A stretch of DNA of 64,000 nucleotides from Proteles cristata cristata (lineage: Eukaryota; Chordata; Mammalia; Carnivora; Hyaenidae). A model generated the notes under the pieces. That model ran no database searches, was not told the origin of the DNA, and worked only from the letters and a program-made list of their open reading frames with translations. The translations under genes were made by a program, and so were the position numbers. Below, one piece after another: positions 46,346 to 56,592 of the stretch; the first letter of the stretch is position 1; every line of letters begins with the position of its first letter. The DNA is taken from NCBI GenBank assembly GCA_017311185.1, contig JAESUZ010001057.1, positions 310,001 through 374,000 on the forward strand. Direction: 5' to 3'.

Positions 46346-46832
46346 TAATATGATTATTCTTAATTGATGTGCAGCATTAGTAGGCAAATGAAAATGAAGT
46401 TCGATGACAATGTCTGGGTAGATAGTTTATTATATAAACTTGAAACAAATATGACTAGAGGCTAGATATAATAGAAAGACCTCCTAAATTCACATTAAGT
46501 AAACTGGCCATAGGACATAATTCTCCTCATGGGATTGTGGCTCATGAAGATGCCTGAGTGAAAGGAACTTTTAAATTGAAATTGCAAGATGGTACTGGAG
46601 ATTCTTAAAGATGGGAATGTAGGGACAGAGGGCATGCATGCCATGTTGAATCCATCGTTAAGGGGATGAGTTTGGGGGCATGAAGCTGAGGGGATGGGGA
46701 GTAGAGGTCAAGATCTTTACTCCTAGTAGTCTCCTGGAAAGGTTCAAGGTTAAACCCCAAGTAACTTGAAAACCCATCACAGTCTGCCCTTTGAGTTTCT
46801 TCTCACTACCTGTGTTAGGATAAAGAAGTCCT

Positions 46833-47048
46833 GGGGTGCCTGGGTGGTTCAGTCGGTGAAAGGTCCGACTTTGGCTCAGGTCATGATCTCGCAGCTTGTG
46901 GGTTCGAGCTCCGCGTCGGGCTCTGTGCTAACAGCTCAGAGCCTGGAGCCTGACTTCGGATTCTGTGTCTCCCTGTCTCTCTGACCCTTCCTACTCATGC
47001 TGTCTCTCTCTCTCAAAAAAAAAAGAAAAACATTTTTAAAAATTATAA
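46833..47048 (+). mobile_element. Feliform SINE near EIF2AK4 promoter
   Basis: Complete copy. Perfect 11-base repeats AAAGAAGTCCT at 46822-46832 and 47049-47059. It is the last repeat before the promoter island. Confidence 0.93.
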
Positions 47049-47277
47049 AAAGAAGTCCTAGGCATTTCTGCTAAAGAGACTTATGTCGTGAAAACATTTG
47101 GCCTTATCATTTCATTCTCACTGATTTCTCACGTCCACGTCCCTGCAGATTTCTTTGCTCTAGTTCTCCCGCCATACCGGTGCAAGGCCGCATAGCGGCC
47201 ACTTTCCCTGGCTCTCTCTTCTCTCTCTCGGGCTCCTCCCGCAGCTGGAGGCAATTCGGGGCGCTTCGCTCCTCCCC

Positions 47278-47351
47278 GGGCCCGCCCCCGGCAGAGCCCC
47301 GCCTACGGGCCCGCCCCCGACAGAGGCCCGCCCCCGGCAGAGCCCCGCCCA
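47278..47351 (+). repeat. Directly repeated GC-box unit in EIF2AK4 promoter
   Basis: A unit with the form GGCCCGCCCCCGGCAGAGCC followed by CCGCC occurs at about 47279-47303 and again at 47325-47349 (offset 46 bases). A related partial copy with GACAGAG in place of GGCAGAG starts at 47307. Each unit carries one or two Sp1-type GC boxes, so the repeat multiplies the predicted Sp1 sites 100-170 bases upstream of the GCN2 start codon. Confidence 0.8.
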
Positions 47352-47450
47352 CTGCCTAGTCAGTGGAGCCCATCCCAGCTCAGCCCTGGAGCCCGCCCCG
47401 GGCCCACCACCGCCACCGCACGGCCGCCCGGCCTGGGCCTCCGCGTCGCC

Positions 47451-47594
47451 ATGGCTGGGGGCCGTGGGGGCCCCGGGCGCGGCCTGGACGAGCCGCCGGA
47501 GAGCTACCCGCAGCGGCAGGAGCACGAGCTGCAGGCTCTGGAGGCCATCTACGGCGCCGACTTCCAGGACCTGCGGCCGGACGCGTGCAAATCG
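47451..47594 (+). CDS. EIF2AK4: EIF2AK4 (GCN2 kinase), exon 1
   Basis: First coding exon of GCN2, the cytosolic kinase that senses uncharged tRNA and phosphorylates eIF2alpha during amino-acid starvation. The ATG at 47451 lies in an optimal context (GCCATGG), and no upstream ATG is seen in the preceding 100 bases. The 48 codons begin MAGGRGGPGR. They contain the start of the RWD domain (the region that contacts GCN1), with the conserved run QEHELQALEAIYGADF at about residues 23-38. The exon ends after codon 48 (Ser) at a GTAGGA donor, phase 0, which matches the phase-0 start of the exon at 61255. The last residues of the exon (ACKS) and the Asn at residue 50 look less typical than the rest of the RWD segment and should be compared with other cats. 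Its CpG island and GC-box promoter lie directly upstream. Confidence 0.96.
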
Positions 47595-47660
47595 GTAGGA
47601 ACGTGGCTGGTCCGGGCGGTGCTGGCGTGTTGCGGCCCAGCCTTTACTCCCTGACTTCCC

Positions 47661-48583
47661 CCCGTGCAGGCCCGGCCCTGCCTTGCAGACGCCGAGCCAC
47701 AGGCCATTTTTTGGGATTCTTCAGTCGTTTCGTCTCTCGCGATTCCCACCCACGCTTACGTTTCGTCCTTGCCCCCTCAGCTGCTCGCGGGTCTCCGGAA
47801 TCCCCACCTGGGCCGAATTCTTTCACAGCCTTTTCCCCAGGTCGACTCCCCTCCCTTACCTGACACTGCTGCTCATTTCCACTGACACCCTGTAACATCT
47901 CTGCCTGCTTCCGGTCTTGTCCTTTTTTTGCCCCTGAAAGCCCTTGAATTTGATACAATAGCGTATCAACTGCAACTTTGTTCTGGGAACGCTTTGGGGG
48001 ACTTGCACACACCTTACTGATCCCCCTAATTAGAATGCCCTTTAAGTCTCACCCTCCCTTGTGTTCGAGACTATAAGCCGTGTTAAACCCCACTGTACTC
48101 CCCAGGTGTCCTCACTGTTTCTGAGGTGGAGGAACTTCCTTGAAGGCACTTAGCAGAGACTATATAGAATATATTCATCTTAGTGGTAAGGCGAGTGCAG
48201 AAGGAGTGTGCTGCTTTACACCTTTTAAATGTCATTTGGTTTAAAATATTATTTCCCTTTCTGTCATGGAGTAAAGGCTCATGATAAGCTGTTGACATTG
48301 ACGGTGTTTCCCCCGTTTTTGGAGAATTATCTCTGAATATTGTCATTTAACAAGTGGGACCTTCCTTCATCTGCCTGTAATTCCTGCATTTGACATCCGC
48401 TTTATGGACACATCCAGGATCGCCTTAGCAAACATTTTTTCTGCCTTAGCAAACATTTTTTTTCTGGGGCCTTTAGAGCCAAACCTTCCTCTCTCTCAAA
48501 AGGCTTCTTCTTTCGTGAAATATTTATTGTTCCAGCCATCACGTAAACAGCCCAGGGCAAAACAGATCAAACCTCCTGTCCTC
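47661..48583. other. Start of EIF2AK4 intron 1, unique
   Basis: Repeat-free first kilobase of the intron. Open frames here extend from CpG-island sequence and are not supported as coding. Confidence 0.6.
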
Positions 48584-48598
48584 AGGGAGCTTACTTTT

Positions 48599-48813
48599 TT
48601 TCTTTTTTAGGTGTTTGTTTATTTTTGGGAGAGAAAGAGAGAGCGCCTCAAGCTTGGGTGTGAATGGGATAGGAGCCGAGAAAGGGGGACGGAGTATCCC
48701 AAGCTGGCTCTGCTGATAGCAGCCAGCCTGATCTAGGACTTGAACTCACGACCCCTGAGCTCATGACTGAGCTGAAGTCAGATGCTCAACCATCTGAGCC
48801 ACCTGGGCACCAC
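48599..48813 (-). mobile_element. Feliform SINE, minus, diverged
   Basis: Reversed copy with 15-base flanking repeats, one mismatch (48584-48598, 48814-48828). Confidence 0.9.
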
Positions 48814-49894
48814 AGGGACCTTACTTTTCTAGTGCTTAATTTCAAGACTTTGTTTTTAAACTGAAGTAGTAAAAATGTAACTCTCCCCCTTATACTAAAA
48901 TTATAACATAACATTCTGGCGATCTGGTAAGCTGTCTTTTTAAACACTGAGAATCAGGAAGTAGGCCCATTAAACAGCCAAAATGGGAGTTACAAAGTGT
49001 ACCCCCTGGACTCCAGGCAAAGCCTGTAAGACTTCTCTTCGGAGCTACTTTATTTACTCTATACATGCTTAATTATCAAGTTCTAAGGCCTCAGAAAAAC
49101 GAAAGGAAAAAGGAGCTGCCGTGTGTGTGGATATCAGTTATCCCAGAGTTGACAGTTGGTAGTCTTTGTAACAAGATAGAAGATTAAAGCAAACAAAAAC
49201 AATAAAAGGTTGGGAGAAGAATTCAGACAGATGTGCGGCTCCTCGCCCATAGCGAACCGCCTCTATACTTTCATAGGCGTTGCTGGCAAATAACTGATGG
49301 CCATTAACAAGAATCAAAAGTGTAGTCATTCAGCAAGTACTTGTTATCACCTGCTGTTTGCCAGGCTTCAGGGAAGGTTTATGCAGGTCCACAGGCCTTT
49401 CTCCAGAACCCTGGAGACCTGTCGGTTTCAAAATTCAGAAGTGTTTTGTGTCACGTCCCTGTGTGCACATTCCATACCTTACCTAACACCTTACTTGGTG
49501 TGGGGAGTGGCAGGGCCAGCATCCAAAATTAAACACAATGAAACGTGAATGTTCAACTATTCACACTGACTGGGATAAATAAAGACTTTTAATAGCCTCA
49601 TGTCCCGCTGCCAATTTGCTGCCAATTTTGCAGCAGAATTTATTGGCCTGAATAAGCTTCAGGTTTCTTTAAGTCTTTTGGGGGATGTGTTCTTATGTAG
49701 ATTTCAGTTTATGAGCATATATATATTGCTTTTAAATAAACATTTTGGGAGTGAATGCTAGAAATTATTTTATATACTAAAGATTGGATACTACTAGGTT
49801 AAAATTTAATTTACTCTAGAGTTATAGGTTTATAAGTTAATTATTATTTTGGCTTATTTTCCATGTCAGCAAAGGTTTGTTTTTTTTTGTTTTG

Positions 49895-50690
49895 TTTTTG
49901 TTTTTACAAATAGTTTATTGTCAAATTAGTTTCCACATAACACTCAGTGCTCATCCCCACAAGTGTCCTCCTCCATGCCCATCCCCCCCTCCCCCCCACA
50001 TCCATCAGTCCTCAGTTTTTGTCAGCATTCAAGAGTCTCTCATGGTTTGCCTCTCTCCCTTTCCCCCACCATTTCCACCCTTCTTCTCCCCCTTGTTCCT
50101 CCGTCAAGTCCCTCCTAATCCTCCTATACGTGCAAACACATGATATTTGTCCGTCTCTGCCTGACTTATTTCGCTCAGCATAACACCCTCAAGGTCCATC
50201 CATGTTGCTACACATGGCCAGATTTCATGGTTTCTCATTGCCATGTAGTATTCCATGGTATAGATAAACCACATCTTCTTGATCCATTCATCTGTGGATG
50301 GACACTTAGGCTCTTTCCATGTTTTAGCTATTGTGGAGAGTGCTGCTATGAACATTGGGGTACATGTGCTACTATGCCTCAGCATTTCTGTATCCCTTGG
50401 GTAAATTCCTAGCAGTGCTATTGCTGGGTCCTAGGGGAGTTCTATTGTTAGTTTCCTGAGGAGCCTCCACACTGTTTTCCAGAGGGATTGTACCAGTTTA
50501 CATTCCCACCAACAGTATAGGAGGGTGCCCGTTTCTCCACATCCTCGCCAGCATCTAGAGTTCTCTGATTGGCTCATTTTAGCCGCTCTGACTGGCGTGA
50601 GGTGGTATCTCAGTGTGGTTTTGATTTGTATTTCCCTGATGAGGAGGGATGCTGAGCATCGTAGGTCTGTTTATTTATAATTTGATATCT
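49895..50690 (-). mobile_element. 5'-truncated L1, minus orientation
   Basis: L1 3' UTR and end of ORF2 in reverse (T-rich tail, CAGTGCTCATCCCCACAAGT, then CATTCCCACCAACAGTATAG). The minus-strand frame at 50104-50385 (WKEPKCPSTDEWIKKMW) is the broken end of ORF2. It lies antisense within EIF2AK4 intron 1. Confidence 0.9.
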
Positions 50691-50934
50691 GTCTGCTGCA
50701 AAGTTCTTCCCAAAAGTTTGCTTCTGTCTCTGGACCTCCCAGTAAGTATATGAGGGTCCTTGTTTTCCTATATCGTCACCAATATTGTTCATATCAGGCT
50801 TTTTCATCTTTGCCAGTAGGTGGATGAAACATCTTTTCCTGCTTTGTTGTCTATTTTATTTTATTTTATTTTATTTTTTATTATTATTGTTTTTTTGTTT
50901 GGTTGTTTTTTTTTTTTTTTTTTTTTTTGGTAAT

Positions 50935-51268
50935 GTCTATGTCCAGTGTGAGGCTCGAACTCATAACCCTGAGATCAAGAGTCACACGCTCAAGGGGCAC
51001 CTGGGTGGCTTAGTCGGTTAAGCGTCTGAGTTTCGCTTAGGTCATGATCTCACAGTTCGTGGGTTCGAGCCCCGCGTCGGGCTCTGTGCTGACTGCCAGT
51101 TCAGAGCCTGGAGCCTATTTCAGAGTCTGTGTCTCCCTCTCTGTCTGACCCTCCCCTGCTCACGCTGTCTCTCTCTCTCTCTCTCTCCCCCCTAGAAATA
51201 AATAAAAATATTAAAAAAAAAAAAAAAAAGAGTCACACGCTCAACTGACTGAGCCAGCCAGGCACTTT
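50935..51268 (-). mobile_element. Older SINE, minus, split by a younger one
   Basis: Two halves (50935-50993 and 51228-51268) of one reversed short-tailed SINE, separated by the insertion at 50994-51227. Confidence 0.85.
50994..51227 (+). mobile_element. Feliform SINE, young-type, nested
   Basis: Near-consensus copy. Perfect 17-base repeats at 50977-50993 and 51228-51244. Confidence 0.95.
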
Positions 51269-51523
51269 ATGTATTATTTATTTTCTTATTCATTTGTCAG
51301 CTATTTTATGTTTTAACAATTAGCATTATAGGTCATATATTGCAAATATTTTCTAATGAACCATGTACATTTTGATATTTATGTAATTTATGCAAAAAAA
51401 CCCTTTAATGTAATTTAAATGACCTATTTGTTTTATAGTCTCTCCCCCCTTTTTTTTTCTTGAAAAGACTTCCCCACTCCAGTATTACCAAAAAATGAAG
51501 TCTTCAAGGTTTTCTTTTAATTC

Positions 51524-51704
51524 CTTTTTAAAAATGTTTCTATTTATTTTTGAGAGGAGGGGGCAGAGAATGAGGGAGACAGGACAAGAAGTAGGCTCCC
51601 AGGTGACAGCAGAGAGCCTGGTGTAGGGCTCAAACTCACCTACCGCTAGATCATGACCTGAGCTGAAATCAGACACTTAACTAATCGAGCCACCCAGGTG
51701 TCCC
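51524..51704 (-). mobile_element. Feliform SINE, minus
   Basis: Reversed, shortened copy. TCTTTTAATTC occurs on both flanks. Confidence 0.87.
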
Positions 51705-51740
51705 TTCTTTTAATTCTTTAATGACTTGCTTCTTATTTTT

Positions 51741-51830
51741 TATTTTATTTATTTACTCATTTATTTTTGAGAGTGGGGAGGGGCAGAGAGAGAGGGAGAG
51801 AGAGAATCCAAATCAGGCTCCCTTATCAGG
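51741..51830 (-). mobile_element. Truncated SINE, minus
   Basis: Only the tail and CT-tract half is present, ending abruptly at an L1. Confidence 0.75.
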
Positions 51831-52450
51831 CTTCTTTATCCATTCATCAGTCAGTGGAGGTTTGGGCTCTTTCCATAATTTGGCTATTGTTGATAGTGCT
51901 GCTGTAAATGTTGGGGTGCATGTGCTCCTTCAAATCACCACTTTTGTATCCTTTGGATATATACCTACTGGTGCAGTTGCTGGGTCATAGGGTAATTCTA
52001 TTTTTAATTTTTTGAGGAGCCTCCAAACTGTTTTCCAGAGCGGTTGCACCAATTTGCATTCCCATCAACAGTACAAGAGTGCTCCCCTTTCTCCATATCC
52101 TGGCCAACATCTGCGGTTTCCTGAGTTGTTAATTTTAGCCACTCTGACAGGTGTGAGGTGGTATCTCTGTGGTTTTGATTTGTATTTCCCTGATGATGAG
52201 TGATGTTGAGCATTTATCATGTGTCTGTTAGCCATCTGGATATCTTTGGAAAAGGGTCCATGTGTTTTGCTCATCTCTTCATTGGATTATTTGTTTTCTG
52301 GGGTGTTGAGTTTGATAAGTTCTTTGTATATTTTAGATACCAACCCTTTATATCTCAATTTGCAAATATCTTCTCCCTTTCCATTTGGTTACCTTTTAGT
52401 TTTGTTGATTGTTTCCTTTGCTGTGCAGAAGTTTTTTATCTTAATGAGGA
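51831..52450 (-). mobile_element. L1 ORF2 3' region, minus orientation
   Basis: Reverse L1 sequence (CATTCCCATCAACAGTACAA, TTTGATTTGTATTTCCCTGA, GTGCAGAAGTTTTTTATC). It directly abuts a truncated SINE on the left, and no tail is present. Confidence 0.8.
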
Positions 52451-52859
52451 GAAAAGAGACACATTGTTAAACCAGTTTATTTGGGTGGGCCTGAATGTTA
52501 GGAAGTGGCCAGAGAAAAGCACCTCAGACTCCGCAGTGGGGATGTCTGGGGACATGGCTGGGTTCCTCTAGAACATTGTAGGAGAGTGTCTGGCTTCCAG
52601 ATCCCCAGGAGATCTTTTTATGCTGCTTTCATTTCCCTTGCATTTTAATCTTTGAAACAAATTGGTTTTTTTCTCTTGTATATTTTATATTTTGTATATT
52701 TTGTATCTGATACATTCTCCATTGTGCTTTCCTCTTCCTTAGTGCTTTCGAATTTTTTTGGTTATCCCTTTATTTGCCTGCAGATATTCCAGGATTTCGT
52801 TATTTCCTTTTGTGTTAAGTCAGAGAATTTGACCGACACTGGTCTAATAACCATTTATC

Positions 52860-53460
52860 TTCCAGATGCATGAAGGAGCCCTACCTACCCCCTCCCCAGC
52901 ACATCCTGATTGTAACATCATTGTTAATGGAGTCCTGTTCAGCTCCGGGACTTCTTGAATGCTCTTAACGCAAGCTAATGCTTGATATCCTACACATAGC
53001 TTGTATAAAAGCCTCTTTTCATGTTGAGAGGCCTCTCAGTTTGCTCAAGGAAAACCCAATAGTCTGTTTTTATCTCTAAAGTCAGTTTCTTAACTGTTCT
53101 TTTTCTCTTAAAAAAATTAAGTTTGGCTGCATAGTATAGAAAACTTGACAAAATTTGGTTTGCTACATGCAGAAGTCTGGGGTCTAGGGCTTTTTCTAAA
53201 TTGCTGTTCATGGCCCAAAAGGACTGTCCGAGCTTCAACTATCCTATCTGCTTTCCAGTCAGCAGGAAGGAGATAGGGATGAAGAAGTTGCATATTTTAT
53301 AGTTCTTTCATCTTAATGGCCAGAGATTAACCCAGTGGCCACGCTCAGCTGCAAAGGAACTGCTTCCAGCTAAAAAAAAAAAAAAAAATCAGGGGCTCTA
53401 TTGCCAAGAAATAAGGAGAGAATGGATATTGGGGGAACAATTAACAGTCTGCTGAGAAAT
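52860..53460. mobile_element. Old interspersed repeat / LTR-like remnant
   Basis: A TATA-like TGTATAAAAGCC at about 53001 precedes sequence of LTR-like character. The part from 53260 (TCAGCAGGAAGGAGATAGGG, GCCACGCTCAGCTGCAA) resembles a widespread old mammalian repeat. No reading frame of interest is present. Confidence 0.3.
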
Positions 53461-53552
53461 ACCCTGAAGTCTATGTCCTATGGAGAAGAAAATCATTCTG
53501 ATCCGGTTAAATTGTGAGCCAGAGATAAAGACCTTAAAAGTAGCAGATACCT

Positions 53553-53755
53553 GAGGGCACCTGGGTGGCTCCATTGGTTGGGGAACCAGACTCTTGATTT
53601 CATCTCAGGTCGTGTCTCATAGTTCGTGGGTTCGAGCCCCATGTCAGGCTGTGCACTGACAGTGTGGATCCTGCTCTGGATTCTCTCTCTCTCTGCCCTC
53701 CCTTGCTTGCACTCTCACTGTCTCTCTCAAAATAAAAAAAAATAAATAAACTTAG
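53553..53755 (+). mobile_element. Feliform SINE (first of a head-to-tail pair)
   Basis: Complete copy whose A tail abuts the next SINE. Confidence 0.9.
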
Positions 53756-53941
53756 GGGCTCCTGGGTGGCTCAGTTGGTTAAGTCTGACTTCGGCTCAGG
53801 TCATGATCTTGCAGTTTGTGGGTTTGAGCCCCGCATCAGTTTCTGTGCAGGCAGCTCAGAGCCTGGAGTCTGGATCCTGTTTCAGATTCTGTGTGTCTCT
53901 CTCTCTGCCCCTACCCCACTCATGCTCTGTTCCTCTGTTTC

Positions 53942-54183
53942 TTTTTTTTAAAGTTTTTAATTTATTTATTTCTGAGAGAGAGACTGTGAGAGGGGAGGGT
54001 CAGGGAGAGATGGAGACACAGAATCTGAAGACACAGAATCTGAAGACACAGAATCTGAAGCCGACTCCAGGCTCCCAAGCTAGCTGTCAGCACAGAGCCC
54101 AACATGGGGCTCAAGCACACAAACTGTGAGATCATGACCTGACCCGAAGTCGGACGCTTAACTGACTGAGCCACCCAGGTGCC
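53942..54183 (-). mobile_element. Feliform SINE, minus, nested
   Basis: Reversed copy containing a triple 15-base tandem repeat (54016-54060). Confidence 0.9.
54016..54060. repeat. 15-bp unit repeated three times
   Basis: ACACAGAATCTGAAG occurs three times perfectly (54016, 54031, 54046) inside a reversed SINE. Confidence 0.95.
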
Positions 54184-54306
54184 GCTGTCTTTCTCTGTTT
54201 CAAAAATAAACAAAAACTATTAAAAATTTAAAAAAAAAAAAACTTAAAAAAAAAAAAGTAGACTTCTGGTAGCTCAGTGTCCCGCTCTTTGAGCTGGTTT
54301 TACTTG

Positions 54307-54874
54307 TGTTGTGCCCGAATCGCGAGTCCCAGAGACCTCCAAGGAGCCAGCACCGATGCAAGTACAAAAGGGTCTTTATTACAAGCTTGAGCAGGGGCTT
54401 ACCAGCCTGCCAGTGTCATGGCAGCAAGGTGAAGCAAAGAACAATAGTGAACAGAGTTTTTAAGGAGTAAGGGATGGGGATGTTACAGTACATGTAGCAT
54501 CATCACATAAGCACTAATTGCAATTACAGCTTTGACCATTCAGTATCTGTAAGGTGTTCATTACTTTTGGTGGGACCCAATCATGACTTTTGAGAATCCT
54601 TTGAAAATGACCAATTGTGAAGTGAGTTCAAAGGGCCCACGTGGGGTTCAGACAAGGGGTGAGAAATTGGCTAGTTTGTATCTGCAGTTCCCAGCCTTGA
54701 CTCAGACCATAGGAATGTTTCTTTTTTTCTTTTTTTCTTTTTGATTAACTGAAGTGAGGGCGGTCCGAGGATGGCTTTAGCCTTGAACAGTCTGAGGCTT
54801 TTCCTGGGACTGGGACTGGGGCTACGTGCAGCTTGAGGTTTCTCTTAATGGAGGACGTAATTTTTGGCTCTTCA
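54307..54874 (-). mobile_element. Solo LTR, related to the one at 34.8 kb
   Basis: A 568-bp LTR on the minus strand with TG...CA ends. Perfect 4-base duplications CTTG flank it at 54303-54306 and 54875-54878. An AATAAA lies on the minus strand at about 54373. Its first ~60 bases (minus strand, from 54874) match those of the LTR ending at 35473 with about three differences, while the remainder diverges. No internal viral genes are present. It lies within EIF2AK4 intron 1, antisense to the gene. Confidence 0.88.
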
Positions 54875-54878
54875 CTTG

Positions 54879-56063
54879 GTACTCAGACCCAGACAGGCTG
54901 TTAGGTTTTATCAATAGTATGTAATTTCTCAGTGGCCTGGTCTGTTCCTTCTTTCAAGCTACCATCACTGGGCTCATGCATCTCATAAATCTCTGCAACT
55001 TTTACGCATCCAGGAGTCTCTTCACTTTGCTACAAAACTCCTTCCTCCTTCCTTACGGTTTGTTTTGGCATTACCCGGGCTCATCACCATTACCATTGCC
55101 GTGCTGCCTGTGTCGCGTTGTGGAAATAACAGGAACATTAGACCTGCGTGGTGTTCTCTGGCTGGTCCAGCCTAGGAAGGTCTGCAGGGTGCTTACAGCT
55201 TCTTTAGGCCCCAGTGTTCGGTATACGATGTCCCCGCCCCGTGGTCCCAGGGACTGGCCCAGGAGCCTCCTCCGCTGAGGCTTGCCAGCAATCCTTACCT
55301 GGATCCACTGTGCTTTAGGAAGCATTTCCTTTAGTAAAGAATATCTTGAACATGTGTAATCCCCCAGCCGGCCTCTTCTTTCTGAAGCTTGCTTCCCGTT
55401 CCCGTGACTGTGGGCATACGGTGAAGGGTTCTCTGTACCATTTCCTGGAAGGCCTGGTTACCTTCACATAAGCTTTCCACTTCCTACCTGAAGATGAAAG
55501 GGCATGTGAAGCCAGATTTGCTACCTTACCTTTGCGGGGATACCTCACTTCATGTGGTTGTCTGTCACTTCATATGTTGGCTGTAGGTTGTAAGTTCATT
55601 TCCATCGTGGGCCCAGGAAAGACCTACCCTTTGGTGTGCAGCTGTAGTTTCTACTTATACAGCTTGTTGATCATTTTAGTTCTACTTATATTGACCTAAT
55701 TCTTGTCCCTTGAAGCTACAGGGGGCTACTCTAATTTTGTTGCTTCAAAAACAGAAGATTTGCTGTTAACTCCAAGGTGGTGTGCTTGCCTTATAACTTC
55801 TTGGCCTATGCGTTGTACACTGGACTGGTCAGGTGGTCAGTATTTTACTTTAAGAAAACCATATGTAGCATTTTCCCTCATTTTCTTACTTTTTTTTTTT
55901 TTTTTTTTTTGCCTCTTGTAAGCTGTCAGTCAGTACGGAGTTAGAGCAATATTCTCACTGGTTTGTTCTGAAATAAAATTTTCACTGGTCAGCAGCCAAG
56001 TGAAAAAATGAAAGGCAGAATAGTCTGTAAGTGAAGATTTATTGTTTTTATTTCTATTCTTAT
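54879..56063. other. Unique intron with unrecognised minus-strand frames
   Basis: Minus-strand frames of 84 codons (55071-55325) and 77 codons (55315-55548) lie next to each other in different phases. I do not recognise either. A T-run at 55890-55911 may be a reversed A tail. It could be a decayed retrocopy on the minus strand, but this is a guess. Confidence 0.4.
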
Positions 56064-56292
56064 TTTTTTTTAATTTTTTAATGTTTGTTTATTTTTGAGA
56101 GAGAGAGAGAGAGCATGAGCAGGGGAGGGGCAGAGAGGAGAGGGAGACACAGAATCCCGAAGCAGGCTCCAGGCTCTGAGCTGTCAGCACAGAGCCTGAC
56201 ACGGGGCTCGAGCTCATGAACTGTGAGATCATGACCTGATCCAAAATCAGACCCTTCCTTATTCGACTGAGCCACCCAGGTGCAGGTGCCCC
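56064..56292 (-). mobile_element. Feliform SINE, minus
   Basis: Reversed copy whose head end carries a duplicated AGGTGC. Confidence 0.9.
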
Positions 56293-56363
56293 ATATTCTT
56301 CTTTTTTTTTTTTTTAAAGTGAAGATTTATTAATATAAAATAAATTGATCCCCCTCCTACTTT

Positions 56364-56497
56364 TGATACTGAAGCTTTCTTTAGTATATAATAAAGAGGG
56401 AGTAAAAATGTATTTTCTTTTTTCTTTTTTTGATACTGAAGCTTTCTTTAGTATATAATAAAGAGGGAGTAAAAATGTATTTTCTTTTTTCTTTTTT
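56364..56497. repeat. 67-bp perfect tandem duplication
   Basis: The unit starting TGATACTGAAGCTTTCTTTA occurs at 56364-56430 and again, without a visible difference, at 56431-56497. Confidence 0.95.
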
Positions 56498-56592
56498 AAA
56501 GTAAGCTCCCTATGCCCAACGTGGGACTTGAATTCACAACCCTGAGATCAAGAGTCGCATGTTCTACTGACCGAGCCAGCAAGGAGCCCCCC
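56498..56592 (-). mobile_element. Older short-tailed SINE, minus
   Basis: Reversed head (CAACCCTGAGATCAAGAGTC, GACCGAGCCAGCAAGGAGC) with a short tail that merges into the duplicated block on its left. Confidence 0.8.

Larger units (their letters stand above)
29781..47199. other. Intergenic region between GPR176 and EIF2AK4
   Basis: About 17 kb between the two CpG islands. It holds SINEs, a run of minus-oriented LTRs (30.8-35.5 kb), a U6 pseudogene, L1 fragments and microsatellites. No protein-coding gene was recognised. A divergent noncoding RNA from either island is possible but not visible in the sequence. Confidence 0.8.
47200..47660 (+). promoter_or_regulatory. EIF2AK4: CpG island and promoter of EIF2AK4
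   Basis: GC- and CpG-rich block spanning the 5' flank, 5' UTR, exon 1 and start of intron 1 of EIF2AK4. No TATA box is seen, and multiple GC boxes replace it, as expected for a housekeeping TATA-less promoter. It is bounded by a SINE ending at 47048 on the left and by ordinary AT-rich intron from about 47900 on the right. Confidence 0.85.
50691..51740 (-). mobile_element. Older L1, minus orientation, broken by SINEs
   Basis: Weathered L1 ORF2 sequence in reverse (ATCGTCACCAATATTGTTCA, then after SINEs ATATTGCAAATATTTTCTAATG and GACTTCCCCACTCCAGTATT). SINEs at 50935-51268 and 51524-51704 interrupt it. Confidence 0.6.
53756..54260 (+). mobile_element. Feliform SINE split by a reversed SINE
   Basis: The head half (53756-53941) and tail half (about 54184-54260) are separated by the reversed SINE at 53942-54183. 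CTCTGTTTC appears on both sides of the break. Confidence 0.88.

Noticed and set aside
47363..48012. Open frames up to 166 codons overlapping EIF2AK4 exon 1 in other phases
   Set aside because: The plus-strand 166-codon frame has no ATG start (it would begin at GTG), and these frames read through the splice donor. They are GC-rich shadows of the exon and intron start.
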